From contig OZ024795.1 in assembly GCA_964017045.1 (NCBI GenBank), positions 53,049,350 through 53,113,349 of the forward strand: a stretch of DNA of 64,000 bases. Direction: 5' to 3'. This stretch comes from Omphiscola glabra. Its lineage: Eukaryota > Mollusca > Gastropoda > Lymnaeidae. Of the stretch, positions 1 to 12,100 are shown in pieces. The notes below the pieces were generated by a model. That model was not told the origin of the DNA and did no database searches. It worked only from the letters and a program-made list of their open reading frames with translations. Position numbers and translations under genes: made by a program. Every line of letters begins with the position of its first letter. Positions within the stretch are counted from its first letter, which is position 1.

Positions 1-4
1 TATA

Positions 5-290
5 AAGATCAATGTTGTTAAGTTCATATGAAGATCAATGTTGTTAAGTTCATATGAAGATCAATGTTGTTAAGTTCATATGACGATCAATGTTGTTAAG
101 TTCATATGAAGATCAATGTTGTTAAGTTCATATGAAGATCAATGTTGTTAAGTTCATATGAAGATCAATGTTGTTAAGTTCATATGAAGATCAATGTTGT
201 TAAGTTCATATGAAGATCAATGTTGTTAAGTTCATATGAAGATCAATGTTGTTAAGTTCATATGAAGATCAATGTTGTTAAGTTCATATG
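5..290. repeat. 26-bp minisatellite, 11 copies
   Basis: Eleven head-to-tail copies of a 26-bp unit containing GATCAATGTTGTTAAG. They are almost identical; one copy has a C in place of A at the unit junction (near 84). The array reaches the left edge of the window and may extend beyond it. It lies in an intron of the minus-strand TPR gene and ends about 20 bp from the splice donor of the exon at 312-348. Confidence 0.97.
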
Positions 291-311
291 AGTTGAACAT
301 AATATACTTAC

Positions 312-348
312 CATTCTCTGCGTCTTTAAGAGCTTCCTCATAATTTTT
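312..348 (-). CDS. TPR gene, exon n+1 (37 bp)
   Basis: Micro-exon bounded by TTTTTTACAG (ending at 349) and donor GTAAGTA (from 311). It reads KNYEEALKDAEN in phase with the previous exon and leaves one base for the next. The second TPR helix pair crosses this junction, which supports both splice sites. Confidence 0.65.
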
Positions 349-804
349 CTGTAAAAAATAATGCTTTGATTGATTTGCGACCAAATTGTTACATTTAATT
401 AAGGATTTTGCAACAAAATATTTAACTGTCAAAACAGATTCAACAATGGGATCAAATTAGATCAATGTTAGGCTCCAAACTTGTAAGAGAAATAAAATGG
501 TATTCCTTATAGTGTAAGATTAACATTGGGTAAAAATTATAAGAATTTCATCAACATTTTATGAAATAATACTTAGTTACAAGCGAGATGATCAAATACT
601 TACTGTTTTTAAGCAACAGAGCGCAGCATTGCAAAACAAAGTTGCAAGAAATTCTTTTTCAACACTGTGATAAAATGTCCTTTCCAACTGTCTTGCAATG
701 AATAAAGCAAATCTATAATGTTCCCAGGCCTCTTGAAATTTCGCTTCCTTAAATAAGGTATTACCTTCATCTTTTAAGTCTTGCATTAACATAAGAAGAT
801 TAGG
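312..804 (-). CDS. TPR-domain protein, partial gene (ZC3H7-like N-terminus), two exons
   Basis: Two minus-strand exons join in phase (804-604, then 348-312) to give about 79 residues, and the gene continues off the left edge. The peptide has a classical tetratricopeptide pattern: DEGNTLFKEAKFQEAWEHY, then a second helix pair with CNAALCCLK and NYEEALKDAEN. TPR helices of this kind bind protein partners. The closest remembered match is the N-terminal TPR region of ZC3H7A/B, CCCH zinc-finger proteins linked to RNA or miRNA processing. The alignment covers the EGN-LF helix and the NRAACY helix. Other TPR co-chaperones or HELZ-like proteins cannot be excluded because no zinc finger lies in view. 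The true start codon is uncertain: there are in-frame ATGs at 792-790 and 786-784, but the acceptor at 806-805 allows an upstream coding exon. Confidence 0.6.
604..804 (-). CDS. TPR gene, exon n (67 codons)
   Basis: Acceptor TTTCAG ends at 805 and the donor GTAAGT begins at 603. The exon is 201 bp, phase 0 at both ends. It encodes the first TPR motif and the first helix of the second. It starts PNLLMLMQDLKDEGN if spliced, or at an internal Met if this is the first coding exon. Confidence 0.65.
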
Positions 805-3169
805 CTGAAATTACAAGAATTTTTGGGGTCAGAAAAATATTTATATTTTTAAAAATATATATATTTTATTCTTGTCTTTTCAACAACTCATTATAATCAT
901 ACATGTTAGTGATTACTTTATTAAACCATACCCTTTTTTTTAACTAGGTGATATGATATTACTCTATTTTAAAAAACTGCAAATATTCTATATCTTAACT
1001 CTCTTTAATTTTAAATTCCCTATTAAAAATTCAAATTAAAATAACCATATGAGCTCAGCTGGGCCAAGAAAATTAAGGCTGATAAGCTACATATTACGAT
1101 CTAGTTTTGGCCATGTGGCTGCTTATGTAAGATTTTCCTCTAAGAAAAATATATTTTAGTACCTTATTACCAGCTTTGGGCTCTTCATTTTTTCTGTATG
1201 ATTAAAAGAAGGGTAAAAAAAAAATTAAATTGCAAAATATCAGAAAAAAAGGCAGCAAATAAATAAATAAAATGTTAGCAGCTTGTTGGATGACAGAAAA
1301 TTAGTACAAAAATATTTTGGTCTCACAAAAAAAATAAAAAAATCACATCCTAACAATCTATGGTACAACATCATTAGCTTGGTCTTCATTAAAAAAAAAA
1401 AGCTTTTCTTTTAGGACTTCACTCACATTTATTTCAAAATATCTCTACTCCATCGTCACAGCAATGTCAGGCAGTCAACAATTTATAAAGAATTTTGACT
1501 GTAACTGTAACCACTAGATACTTTGGAAAGAGATAACTCACCCCCTACCAATATTTTATTTCTATATTCACAAAGCAGAGTCAGGGGGTGAAAGAAAGGG
1601 ATAAATAGGCTAGAGGTAGGTGATGGTCAGAGGTAGAAAATACCTTACAATATATTTTTAAGTACTGGTATTAATTCCTACTAGTAAGGAAACATATTTT
1701 TTAATTTGCAAGACCTACCTTAGTGCTGCCAGGTATGGCTTGATGCGTACTAATCTATTGTGTCTTATTTTGTCATCCATTTTTTAACAAATAAACAAAC
1801 TAGGATGCCGCCAAAGTAATGTGTCTTTCATGCCAGGGTGTTGTAACAAAAAGTGCTGACGAAGTAAAAAACAAAGACGGTTAAGTTCATTTAACCCTGA
1901 TTTGACAGCTATTAACTTTATTAATTATCATATTTAAGATTATTTTAAAGGATCCACTTTAGTCAGTTTTCATTTAACAATATTTAAACAATTCTGTACT
2001 TTAGTCCAGGTTCTAAAATAAATAACTTCGGAAATTAACCTTTCATGATTGAAAAAAAAAAAAGCTGGATACACGCCATCATTGCCATCTGCTAAAAAAT
2101 GGATAAGTATGCAATAATACATAATAGTGATATCAATTATAGCTTTTACTAACATTTGACTACGATGATATTGAGGGTGAATTGTTGCAATTAGTTTCTT
2201 AGCACATTACACATTACTCATAATAAAAGTTTCTAAATTTGCATTAGACCTAGTTAAATTTTTGAATCAGCAACAGAGATATCTGCAGGCTCTTATGCTC
2301 TGAAATTACACTTTACATTTTTAAACATCTCTGCTGTAATATAATGTGTTCTGTCCTTGCATCACAGCAATGTAGACTTTGAAATAAATCATATAAAATC
2401 AAAATGTATTATTTAGAAGCATCTTCAATAATGACATAAGCATGACATGTCTATTTTACAATGTAAAAATAAAACAGTTTACACTTACGCCTGTTGTTGG
2501 AGATTCATAACCAACGCATACATAAAATGGAAAAAAATATGCTTTTAACCTAGAAAAATGATTACTAATTTAATACTAATAAAATAAATAATAATTTTTA
2601 CAGGTTTTGCTGTATTTCATGTAAAGGGTATTTTATTTTTGTATAGGAATTCAGATCCTGGAGGTAGGCACATATGGTCTACACCTTAACAATGACATTA
2701 GGCCCTAATTTAAGCTAAAAGTTAACAAAAATAGTTAGGCTTAAATCTAAAGTCAAGTGTGGTAAACATTAAGGTATAGGCAAAAAAAGAGTAGTTGAAA
2801 GGCCTGCCCTAAATAAAGTAGTATTGAGAAACTATTAAATTAACCGATTGAGTAAATATATTAATTATTATTATAAAGTCACTTCATTATAAAACAATGA
2901 ACATTTAGTCATCTACAGGAGAGTTATTTGTAATATAAAATTCACTTTTGTCCCTCTGTGCACATGTGCAAATCTAAAAGGCACCTGTGCAAGTCTAAAT
3001 TCCACACTCCTAGGAGACATTCACATTTTCTCTGCTTCCTTTTCTATATCTATAAATGAGAAGTTCCCATGACCATTGTCTAGGTCTGGCTCTAAAAAAG
3101 TTTGATAAATTAATTTTAAAAATACAAAAAATGATAAATTGTACTTTAAAATTAATTTATTAAAATTAA
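805..3169. other. AT-rich DNA upstream of the TPR exons, no feature recognised
   Basis: Contains A/T homopolymers and short low-complexity runs. No open frame has convincing coding character. An ATG-initiated 62-nt stretch at 1778-1717 (minus) followed by GTAGGT looks exon-like, but its phase does not fit the exon at 804. It is probably intron or 5' flank of the TPR gene. Confidence 0.5.
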
Positions 3170-3492
3170 TGCCCCACTCTTCTACCAAAGTATGCTCCCC
3201 CACTCTGTTACAGCTATGTTTCCACAATCTTTTACCAGCTATGTTGTCCATTTCTTCTATCAGCTATGTCGCCACACTCTTCTGCCAGCTATGTTGCCAA
3301 AACTCTTCTACCAGCTATATTGCACCACTCTTCTAAAGAAATGTTGCCTCATTCTTTAACAGCCAAGTTGACCCACTCTTCTACCAGCAATATTGCCCCA
3401 CTCTTTTACAAGCTATGTTGACCCACTCTTCAACCAGCTATGTTGCCACACTTCTGCCAGCTATGTTGCCCCACTCTTCTACCAGCTTTGTT
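3170..3492. repeat. Degenerate ~25-28-bp tandem repeat, about 12 copies
   Basis: Successive units share CCACTCTTCTACCAGCTATG with substitutions and 1-3-bp indels. This is an old, diverged minisatellite. Short open frames across it on either strand come from the repeat itself. Confidence 0.85.
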
Positions 3493-5214
3493 GGTGAAAC
3501 ATGCAATTCTTATGCCTAATTTATTAAGAACCAACCAGGAATTGTATAAACCATATCAGGATCCCATGCAGAAATAAAAAAGGGCAGGCTACACTGGGCG
3601 TGAAACTTAAAAAGAATTCTAAATGACAGAGGAGTGAAGAGGTGCACCACCAAAACCCAAGAGGAAAATGGCTCAAAAGTAGACTTAGATAGATAGATAG
3701 ATGATCCTTTGAATGCATTATATTTTATAAATTTCAGCTGTCAGCTTTTTTGAATTATAGAAAATCATTTTAATATTGTGGTGATAATTTTGTTCATCAA
3801 TTCACCAATCGGACCAACAATCATTTCATTTTGAATAATTGTAATTCAAGTAATTGTGGTGCAGGGAAATGTGCTACAACAGGCCAAGCCTATTTTCGCT
3901 AATTATATTTACCCGTAATCAAGTTTTAATATTATTAGGCGTATGCCAAAATAAAATTGTTTCCTAATTACTAGTAATTAGGCTATACTATGACTATGGA
4001 CTATATTGATAATTAAAATATTCGGCTTAGTAGGAAGACCTAGTTTAAAATTAATTAATAATTAAATAATCGTGACATTTACGGAGTATTTATTATAGTA
4101 TGTGACAAACGGAAAGTATATATCTAAAATGGGCATCAGAATGATGTAGGTTTAATAAAATAAATGTGATAATCTTAAATAATCTACCGTTTTATCTGTT
4201 GTTTATAACGTTTATCGCATGCTTGTACCAAAGGCCTACAATCATTAAATATCCGCAATTCAAATACAAAGATCGATATATATTTGTATACGATACTTTC
4301 AAATGAAAACAACTACCGAATAAAGTAAATGAAGAAGCGTGCATTAACTAAATATTCTCATCTAAGTTAGTTTTCTATATGTTGTACTTATATATATATA
4401 TATATAAGTACAACATTTTGATATATATATAAATGATTAACTGAAAGAGTACACTATTTGAAAAACGGATATAGTAATGACCATGACAATTTTCTCCATA
4501 TTCAGTCATTTATGAACATTCACAGTCAACGCGAGAAAAGAACTAAAATATAAGTTACATCCCTCTCAAAGAAAATTTTCTCTGCCCCGCCGTGTCTAAA
4601 GTGTTTTGTCACACACACTCAAATTTATGCAGCTGTCTATAGACTAGTGTATATGTCTCTATGTCTATGTTAATGTTTCTAACAACCTAAGTCTCGTTTT
4701 GAATTCTTTGAAATTATGTATGGTCAAGGATGTAAATGTACAAATAGTTCGTGGCGCCTTGTAATTCTTTTTTTAAATACAGTTATATATTTAACTGATG
4801 TTAACGATTATCATGTTCATAATTTTTACTAAGCTGTTTATATGAGAGGTATCGTTTCAAACCTTGAAAGAATCGTTTCTTATTTAAAAAATATTGCTCC
4901 TTAAAGATATATACTGCTAGACTCTGTGCTCCAAATACACACTCTCACACAATTCATATTATTAACATTTTCATTCCAAGTGGCTATTGGTACCCGGGTA
5001 CCAGAATTAAGAGGTTGGGATTAAAAAACGGTTTAAAATATTATTGTTGAGTTTGTAAGACAAAATGAGGTATCAAATGAAAGATAATGACGGTGGTTCG
5101 AACTTCGTATCCAAATATCATTCATGCGTGAAGTACGTTGCGTCACTGTATGCATGATTGGGCAGCCCGAAGTTTACAGATTAGGTTACCAAAGCCATCC
5201 TACACTGTAAATCG
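3493..5214. other. AT-rich intergenic DNA with a TA palindrome
   Basis: No coding signal. A TAGA microsatellite lies near 3690. A perfect 38-bp palindrome (ATGTTGTACTT, TA core, AAGTACAACAT) occupies 4379-4416, and a 14-bp palindrome GGTACCCGGGTACC lies near 4990. The 5' end of the TPR gene may lie here but no promoter motif can be argued. Confidence 0.5.
4379..4416. repeat. 38-bp perfect palindrome around a (TA)n core
   Basis: Both 19-bp arms match exactly with no spacer. The inner part is TA dinucleotides; the outer 11 bp (ATGTTGTACTT) are not simple sequence, so the symmetry is more than a microsatellite. Confidence 0.9.
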
Positions 5215-5388
5215 CAGGCCTGCACAACTCAAAGTGTAATGCGTTATGAAAAACGTGTGCGGGCCAAAAAATAAGAGGACAGGAATGAAAGCTTATAAGA
5301 AAATAATAGTTATCAAGAATATTTCGTTACTTCGCGTGGGTGCTGGGTTGCCGCATGCGGCCCGCGGGCCGTATGTTGTGCAGGCCTG
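5215..5388. mobile_element. hAT-type MITE, 174 bp
   Basis: Short non-autonomous element with 14-bp perfect terminal inverted repeats CAGGCCTGCACAAC. Imperfect 8-bp target duplications flank it: GTAAATCG on the left and GTTTATCG on the right, 6 of 8 identical. The GC-rich right end contains GCGGCCCGCGGGCC, a common feature of hAT ends. There is no coding capacity. Assignment to hAT rests on the CAG...CTG ends and the 8-bp duplication. Confidence 0.8.
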
Positions 5389-5782
5389 GTTTATCGGATA
5401 GCAGAGGCAGAGGCGTACTGATGGTTTGGCTAGATAATTCAGATATGGTACGAGTCAGGGAAGGGGGCAATCGGCAAGCTGGACAAAGAATTCTTAAACT
5501 TACTCACACACAAACAACCACATCAACATGTGCGTAATTTAAGAATGTGGATGCTTATGGGGTGGTCCGCTCGGGTGACACTTTTTCAGCCAACTGCAGA
5601 ATTTTTTTTTTTTTTTATCGTGGAAGGAAGGGGTGCCAACTAAAAAATATAAAATTATAGACACTGACAAGTAGTCCTATTCTTAATCTATTAACTTTTT
5701 ACCACTTTAAAAAATAAATTAACTTAAAATAAAAACAAACTAATAAAATAAAATATCTGATGACTTTGTTATCTCTTTGTAA
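5389..5782. other. Intergenic DNA, nothing recognised
   Basis: Short stretch between two transposable-element insertions with a poly-T run near 5600. No gene, RNA or repeat is visible. Confidence 0.5.
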
Positions 5783-6885
5783 GGCCATCCATAAATGACG
5801 TCACGCGTCTAGAGGGGGAGGGGGTCAGATTTTTCTGACGATGTGTGACGAGGGGAAGGAGGCGCTCAAGCAATGTGACGTCACATGAAAAGCAGAATTT
5901 TGTAGTACAGATATGCACTTAATAACCCTAAATTACAGACATTTTTAACATTACTCTTTTATGTAACAATTATAATTATTTTATTTTTAAACTGCGATCA
6001 ATTAGAGAATCACTACAGGCATGCGAGGTCCGAAAAATGGCCTCTGATCAAGTTACAGGATGCCACGGAGGAGAATCGAGATGTAGTTACAATGACAGGA
6101 GAATTTATGGCTAAATGTGGACACGGGAGTCATAGAATTAGGACTAGGGGGCTTACCATATGAAGTGGGATGGAACGAAAATGGTTGACCGTGAGGGTGG
6201 GGGGTATCTTAGTAAATGCTCTAGGACATGGTCGACATGGATTCTTAACTTTTTTTGCAGCGCTGCCCCCCCTCCCCCGACCGTATACATTATTTTGAAA
6301 TACAATTTGCAATAATTAAATAATTTAGTTATCGTAGTTTTATTTGTTTAATTAACCTTTTTAAAACAAGGGAAAAAATTACCAATACAAGCAATGCGCC
6401 AACAAAATTCACCAGAAAAACATTTACTGTTGCTAATCAAAATGCATAACAACTTATTTACAATTTTTTTAAAGCAGCAACGACTAGCAATGGCAGCAAA
6501 TACAATCAGTGGCGAGGTAAGCTCGTGGTGTCCCCCCCCCCCCCCCCCCCCCCAATTTTCCGCGATCTCATTCTTCTTGTTAAACTTAGTCCACAGTATA
6601 GCAATGACAAGAACAACAACAAATTAATTGAAGGTCAGGAGGTAAAGGTATTTATGAACTGTAAACATGTACTTAGACTGTCTTAGAATCGCCCATTGTT
6701 TTCAAATGATAGCTTTATTTCTCAGAATTTAGATAAATATAGCTTCCTGTCACTTACAAAAGTTACCGAACATTTCATTTGGCGTTGAAACATGGTCAAA
6801 ACGGTGTATTTCTAACCTAATAATAAGATAACCTAATTGCTGACGCATCAACATTGAAAGTTCAATAAGGCACGCATTTTAGAAA
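5783..6885. mobile_element. Composite DNA-transposon relic, copy A (truncated)
   Basis: Begins with the terminal motif CCATAAATGACGTCAC and a G-rich stretch, as in copies B (21173) and C (25884). A nested hAT-like end starts near 6235 (ATTCTTAAC), and a second nested element starts at 6507 (CAGTGGCG). From about 6010 to 6880 it parallels copy B closely, including the shared CGAAAAATGGCCTCTGATCA segment. The right-hand termini are missing, so this copy is truncated. It includes a run of 22 C near 6530. Confidence 0.8.
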
Positions 6886-8413
6886 GATGAAACTATTACG
6901 CACTTGCGAAGTTAATATGAAGAATTTCAAAAAGTGAGGGGCGCCCATTAACTCAATGTTCTTTGTTTCAGCTCATTTGGAGATAAGTGGGTCAAAATTG
7001 TGATGCAAGATTTTGACCGGCAAATATCACTCAAAGGTTATTAGAGGTCTCTGGTGGGCTACTTATGATTAAAGGTTGTATTGATGGCAAGTGTAAGAGA
7101 TTGGAACCATACAAAGGAACAAAATAACAAGCTAGGGCCTCTCTTGGGAGCTCCAGTGGCACCAGATTCTCAAAAACTTTTAACGTTTTTTCCTGAAGGT
7201 GCAGTGGTAAAAAAATACCATAGGCATACAAATTTCTGGTATGTACCATAAGCAGACCTGTTTACTCTTACGATTTTGGAGTACAATGTACGATTTTGAG
7301 GTGTATAAATTATATATACTGTATGGTTATTTTTTACTATTAAGATAATGTATTGAATGATTTTGTGATGATATTGTACGATTTGAAGAGTTTGAGGGTA
7401 AACAGGTCTGCGTAACTGTTGGGCAATCTTGGATGATCATTTCCACTAGCTACTTTGTTACCTAATGACATGTAATTATAAGACATGGCAACAAATAAAC
7501 CAAAGAATTATCCAATTCCAATCTCCAAATGTCAATGCTACAAGAAGCCATTTTATTCACAAGACCTGACAAAGTCATATCTTACAATAAACTTAAAGGC
7601 AAGTGTGTACACAAATTAAGTGCTATGGTGATGACAGCACACTTAAAATATCAATGGCATAGAATACATTATTCACAGCATATTTCAAATTCAATGGCCA
7701 GGTTTTAGTATTTTTTGTCAGTTACATGGTAATACAATCAACCAATTGTTACAATTGATAAAACACATACTGTAGAGTACTATTAACATTAACTAAGTCA
7801 TGCTGGATTTAGAATGACAATTTGACCATACAAATTATGAAATTGAACTTGTTGCTATGAGATTCTCTCACTGAAAAACAGGCACACACACAAAAAACAA
7901 AAACAAACAACAGCTGTTATCTTTGATTAACATTTAAAAATTTGATCAACTCATCCACCCCCAACCCAAAAAAGAAAAGATGAACACCAATATGATTGTC
8001 TTAAGTAATCAGTTGACTTGGTGAAAGTGAAATCTTTTTTAAAGACCCATAACAGATCTAGAAAATAAAAAAAAAAGGAACAAATCTGGCATATCAGTTT
8101 ATGCAGGAACAAATGTGTGGACACATTTGTAATGGTGTATGGTGGTTCCACCAAAGAGTTTGTCATGATAACAAAAGCCCAGTAATCCTAAACCAAATAT
8201 AATAAACTCTTACACATGACGTAGATAAAACTCTGTATTTACACCAAAATATACACTGTACAAATTATTATACAAGAATATACAATTTATCTACTAATAC
8301 CCTATTTGAGCTGGGAAAAACTACTCAATGTTAATCAGGTCGTGAGATATTTTTGATTTTGTGGATACATTTTGTTTTCATAAGTTATTTGAACTGACTC
8401 GCTTGAAAATCCT
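6886..8413. other. AT-rich intergenic DNA, nothing recognised
   Basis: No open frame with protein-like composition and no repeat array. It could hold the distal 3' untranslated region of GRB2 or nothing functional. Confidence 0.45.
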
Positions 8414-8553
8414 GTAGCAGCAAATAATAAAGAAATAAGAAAATGTAGTCCAGTGCTCCATTCCTATTCTATCAAATATACAGTAAGAGTAGCAGCAAAT
8501 AATAAAGAAATGATAAGAAAATGTAGTCCAGTGCTCCTATTCTATCAAATATA
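8414..8553. repeat. 75-bp tandem duplication (second copy split by a MITE)
   Basis: The unit beginning GTAGCAGCAAATAATAAAG occurs at 8414 and 8489. Its second copy is interrupted after CAAATATA by the element at 8554-9112 and resumes as CAGTAAGAGTAG at 9115. The first copy reads CAAATATACAGTAAG uninterrupted, so it preserves the empty insertion site. Confidence 0.92.
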
Positions 8554-9112
8554 CACCTATACCTCGCTATATGGCCGCTCTTTATACAGCATTTCGCTTT
8601 ACGGCCAACTTTAAATTATGGCACTTTTTCGGTTTACGGCCCACAATGTTTCATTATATGGCCAATAGATATCCTCTCTTTAGTTTCAGCTTCTCCCCTT
8701 AGGCGGCTCTGCCTTAGTAGTCTGACTTATTTCCTGTGCTATCCCACCTTATTCATATCCTGTGACTCAGTAAGTTGACGTGTTTGTATCTTTTTTTGTT
8801 TGTTTGGATTAATTGTTGAATTTTATTTTATGTATAAATATGTGCATATGATTTCTTTTGTTTTTTAATTTATATGTTTATTATTTTTAATTTCTGTTTA
8901 CTATTACAATGTTTTGTACTTTTATTTTTATAGGAAATGAAAAGAATAAAATGATTTATGAACTAACGACTATATTATTTTATACAAAAATTGGAACAGA
9001 TCAAATTAAAGTTGTATGGGTTTACATCAAAATTATTGATTCATTATACGGCTTTTCGCTTAACGGCAAACTTTTCCGGAACGTAACTAGGCCGTAAAGC
9101 GAGGTATGGGTG
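8554..9112. mobile_element. Tigger/pogo-like MITE, 559 bp, TA target duplication
   Basis: Terminal inverted repeats are CACCTATACCTCGCTATA on the left and, read inward from the right, CACCCATACCTCGCTTTA. The ATACCTCG core resembles Tigger termini of the Tc1/mariner superfamily. A TA flanks both ends. Comparison with the uninterrupted tandem copy (8469-8490) shows that exactly one TA was duplicated. Internal sequence is AT-rich and non-coding, with a second CGCTTTACGGCC near the left end and CGCTTAACGGC near the right end. Confidence 0.88.
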
Positions 9113-12100
9113 TACAGTAAGAGTAGTTCTAAAAATCTGAACCGGTCAGGATTTGGAAGGTCTAAATTTCTAGCATTACAAAGGAAAATGGAGTTCAGTT
9201 AAACAGATGCATGGCATTGATTTTTATTAAACCAATACTGAATATTTTATTTATAAAATAAATTGTAATTTATGAAACATTCGTCTTTAAATACAATCTC
9301 CTGATAATGATTATGTGGGTGCATGTGCTCTCACATACAAAAGCTTAGAAAATTAGACGAGAGATTTTTTAAACTGGGAGATCTTTGACAGTTTTGATTT
9401 CTTGACTGCTATTACTACTCTTAGATTAAAAATGTTTTAAAAGTTTTCACCGCAAGCCCAAATGTACATAAATATTAAATATCCACATTTCTAAGATTTG
9501 CTAAAATTAATTCAAAACAATATATTGTTACAGCCCTCCTAGTTCATATATTATTATTACAAGATCCATCCAACTTACATGTAAATTTTCAGATCTTTCA
9601 ACGGACACAAAACATACAAAATGGTCAATACATTTGCGCAGTTCAACTACATTCGAGTAAACCAACTTCAAAAATGCATTTTAAAATGTATGTGTAAATT
9701 GCGCATATCACTTTCAAATGGTCACATGTAATGTTTGAAGACAATATTTCAGACTAGCATATATCAAAATATCATGGAGAAGTCATTAAATAAAATAGTT
9801 ATCAGTGAAGATGAAATATTAATACAAAGTTTAAATATATGTTAGAGATGATGTTTCAATGTCAGCTTATATTTGTCCAATTTTGTAAACTGACATCCTG
9901 TAGATGATTGTTAATTTATTCACCCCTTAATGACATCATGAACTTTCAAAAGTGTTAATATTGGCAAAGTGAAGCACAGTGCAGTATATTTCTATATGAA
10001 CATATTTTGACCGCAACTGAAGTTTACATTTTTTTAATACAACTTCAGTTTATATGTTAATAGATCAAGATCCCAATCCTGAACAGAATGAAAAAGTGAT
10101 AAAATAAAAAATGGTCTACGTGCTATGACTGTAATATGATACAAATTTGAGAGCTGACCATAAATTAGTCTGGTGCTATTATTAACTTGAGACTGAATTT
10201 TTTAGAAGATACCATCAGCTTATTGTATAAAGTAAAATATTTTTTTGCATTCTGATTTCCTTCATTTATTTACATAGTTTATGTATTTGACAAGATACCA
10301 TTTGATATGATACCAAATTATTGACAATGTGAAATGATTGAATACTGCTAATAAGATAGCAAATGTCCATCATGTATCATGTGAAGCATATTACACAACC
10401 TCTGTAAAAATTATCCTAAAAATGCTCAAATGCCAAGAACACTGGAAACAGAAACAAATTAATTTAAGAAGTCATTAGTTTCACAAATGCTATGCTGAAG
10501 TTTAAAAAAAGAAAGACAACCAAAAAATAACAACACATCTCATTAGCGCATTTGTAAAATAAATTTAAAAACTGGTATGCAACAGGAAGCCCTAGACTTG
10601 AAAGTTATGAAAGATTGTCAATGTATCCTAAGCACGGGTAGATGAATTAAGGTTAGGGACACATTAAAATCAAATCAAATTTTTCCTTACTCCCCCCCCC
10701 CCCCCAAATTAAATAATTTTAAAAGTAAATGATACAAACATCCGCTTACTTCTTATGTCACTACATGAAAGCTAAATTTAGCATACAGTCCCTTAAGGCA
10801 TACATGTTTAAGTCAAATACATGAAAGACATCCTTAAACCAGAGGAGATATTAAAAGGTAAGGTTAAAAAAAAGAACACAGATTATTAATATCCTATTAA
10901 TTGCTCCAGCACAGCAACTATATGCTGTGGACACCATAGACTTCAATCTTAAGCTCAGAAGATTTTGGCTAACAACGTATGCAAATCTATATTTATTGTC
11001 AGATATATTTGAATAAAATTTGAGGTATCAATTCAAGAAAACATCATCCCACCTGTGGTTTTTATGCTGTCATATTTTATGAGTGCATGGATCTGAATTC
11101 TTTAAAAATGATAACCTTGCAAGTTCTGTATGACTAATAAACTTGAGCTTGGAATTAAGGACAAGGAAGCCACACAAAGTAGTAAAAGTTAACAAATTTT
11201 TTTCTAAAAAAATAATTTTTAAATTGTGACTACAACACATGGGCTTACAAATAGTTAAACAATTTAAAGGAAAAGCTGTGGGTGGTCGCTTCTTAATTTT
11301 TTATTATGAGGTATGGATTTTGACTGTCATTATACCTTTCCCTTTCTTTTAATGTAACATGACGGTGAATAATAATTTAACATCAATGAATTGAAATTTC
11401 CTATGTACCTAGATATAGAGCATTCATGAGCAGTCAAAGTCCTGTCAGTTATAACAAAGCCCAAGTAATTTTCAACTGCAAACAACTAGTAATTACTGAA
11501 AGAGATAAAGAGCATCCATAAAAAATAACAATCGCATAATTAACTTACTATAGGTATGTGTACTGGAAAATGGGTTTTTATTATTGTGAAAGTCAAACTT
11601 ACTCACTGCATCTTATTTCCCCACACATTAACTTAGAAATGTGCCAAAAGGGTAGAAAAAAACACCCATAATAAAAAAATACACAAAACACTGGCATCAT
11701 TATGAACATAAGTCTCACAATGGAAAGAGAAAATTCCTTGCCTGGCCAGTATTTATAAACTATTTACAAACAACTTAAATGTTTTTTGTAAAGTGGCTAA
11801 ATAGACAGCGAGATTTTGTAAAAATACATAAGTAATGCAGATTCTGGCTAGTTTAAACTTCGCCTGTCCTTCTATGGAAGAGACAAAAGCCCTTAATACT
11901 TGGCCACTTTCAAATGGGATAACCTCATGACACTGGCTTACACAAATAAATGAGCACAATACACAAACCAAACAAAAAGCCTATTTGAAAATGTCACATT
12001 ATGATTGAAAAATTATCAAAAGTAAGATGAAAAGTTTCTACTGTGCTACTACAGGATTAATGTTTTTTTAATTTACGACATGCAAAAATATAATTCCATT

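Noticed and set aside
1717..1778. Possible first exon of the TPR gene (ATG to a GTAGGT donor)
   Set aside because: It ends in phase 2, whereas the exon at 804 must be entered in phase 0; joining them gives an early stop.
3021..3110. Exon-like minus-strand peptide ending in FSFIDIEKEAEKM
   Set aside because: The charged composition is suggestive, but the acceptor is weak, the 3' end is a stop or a poor donor, and it cannot be phased with the TPR exons.
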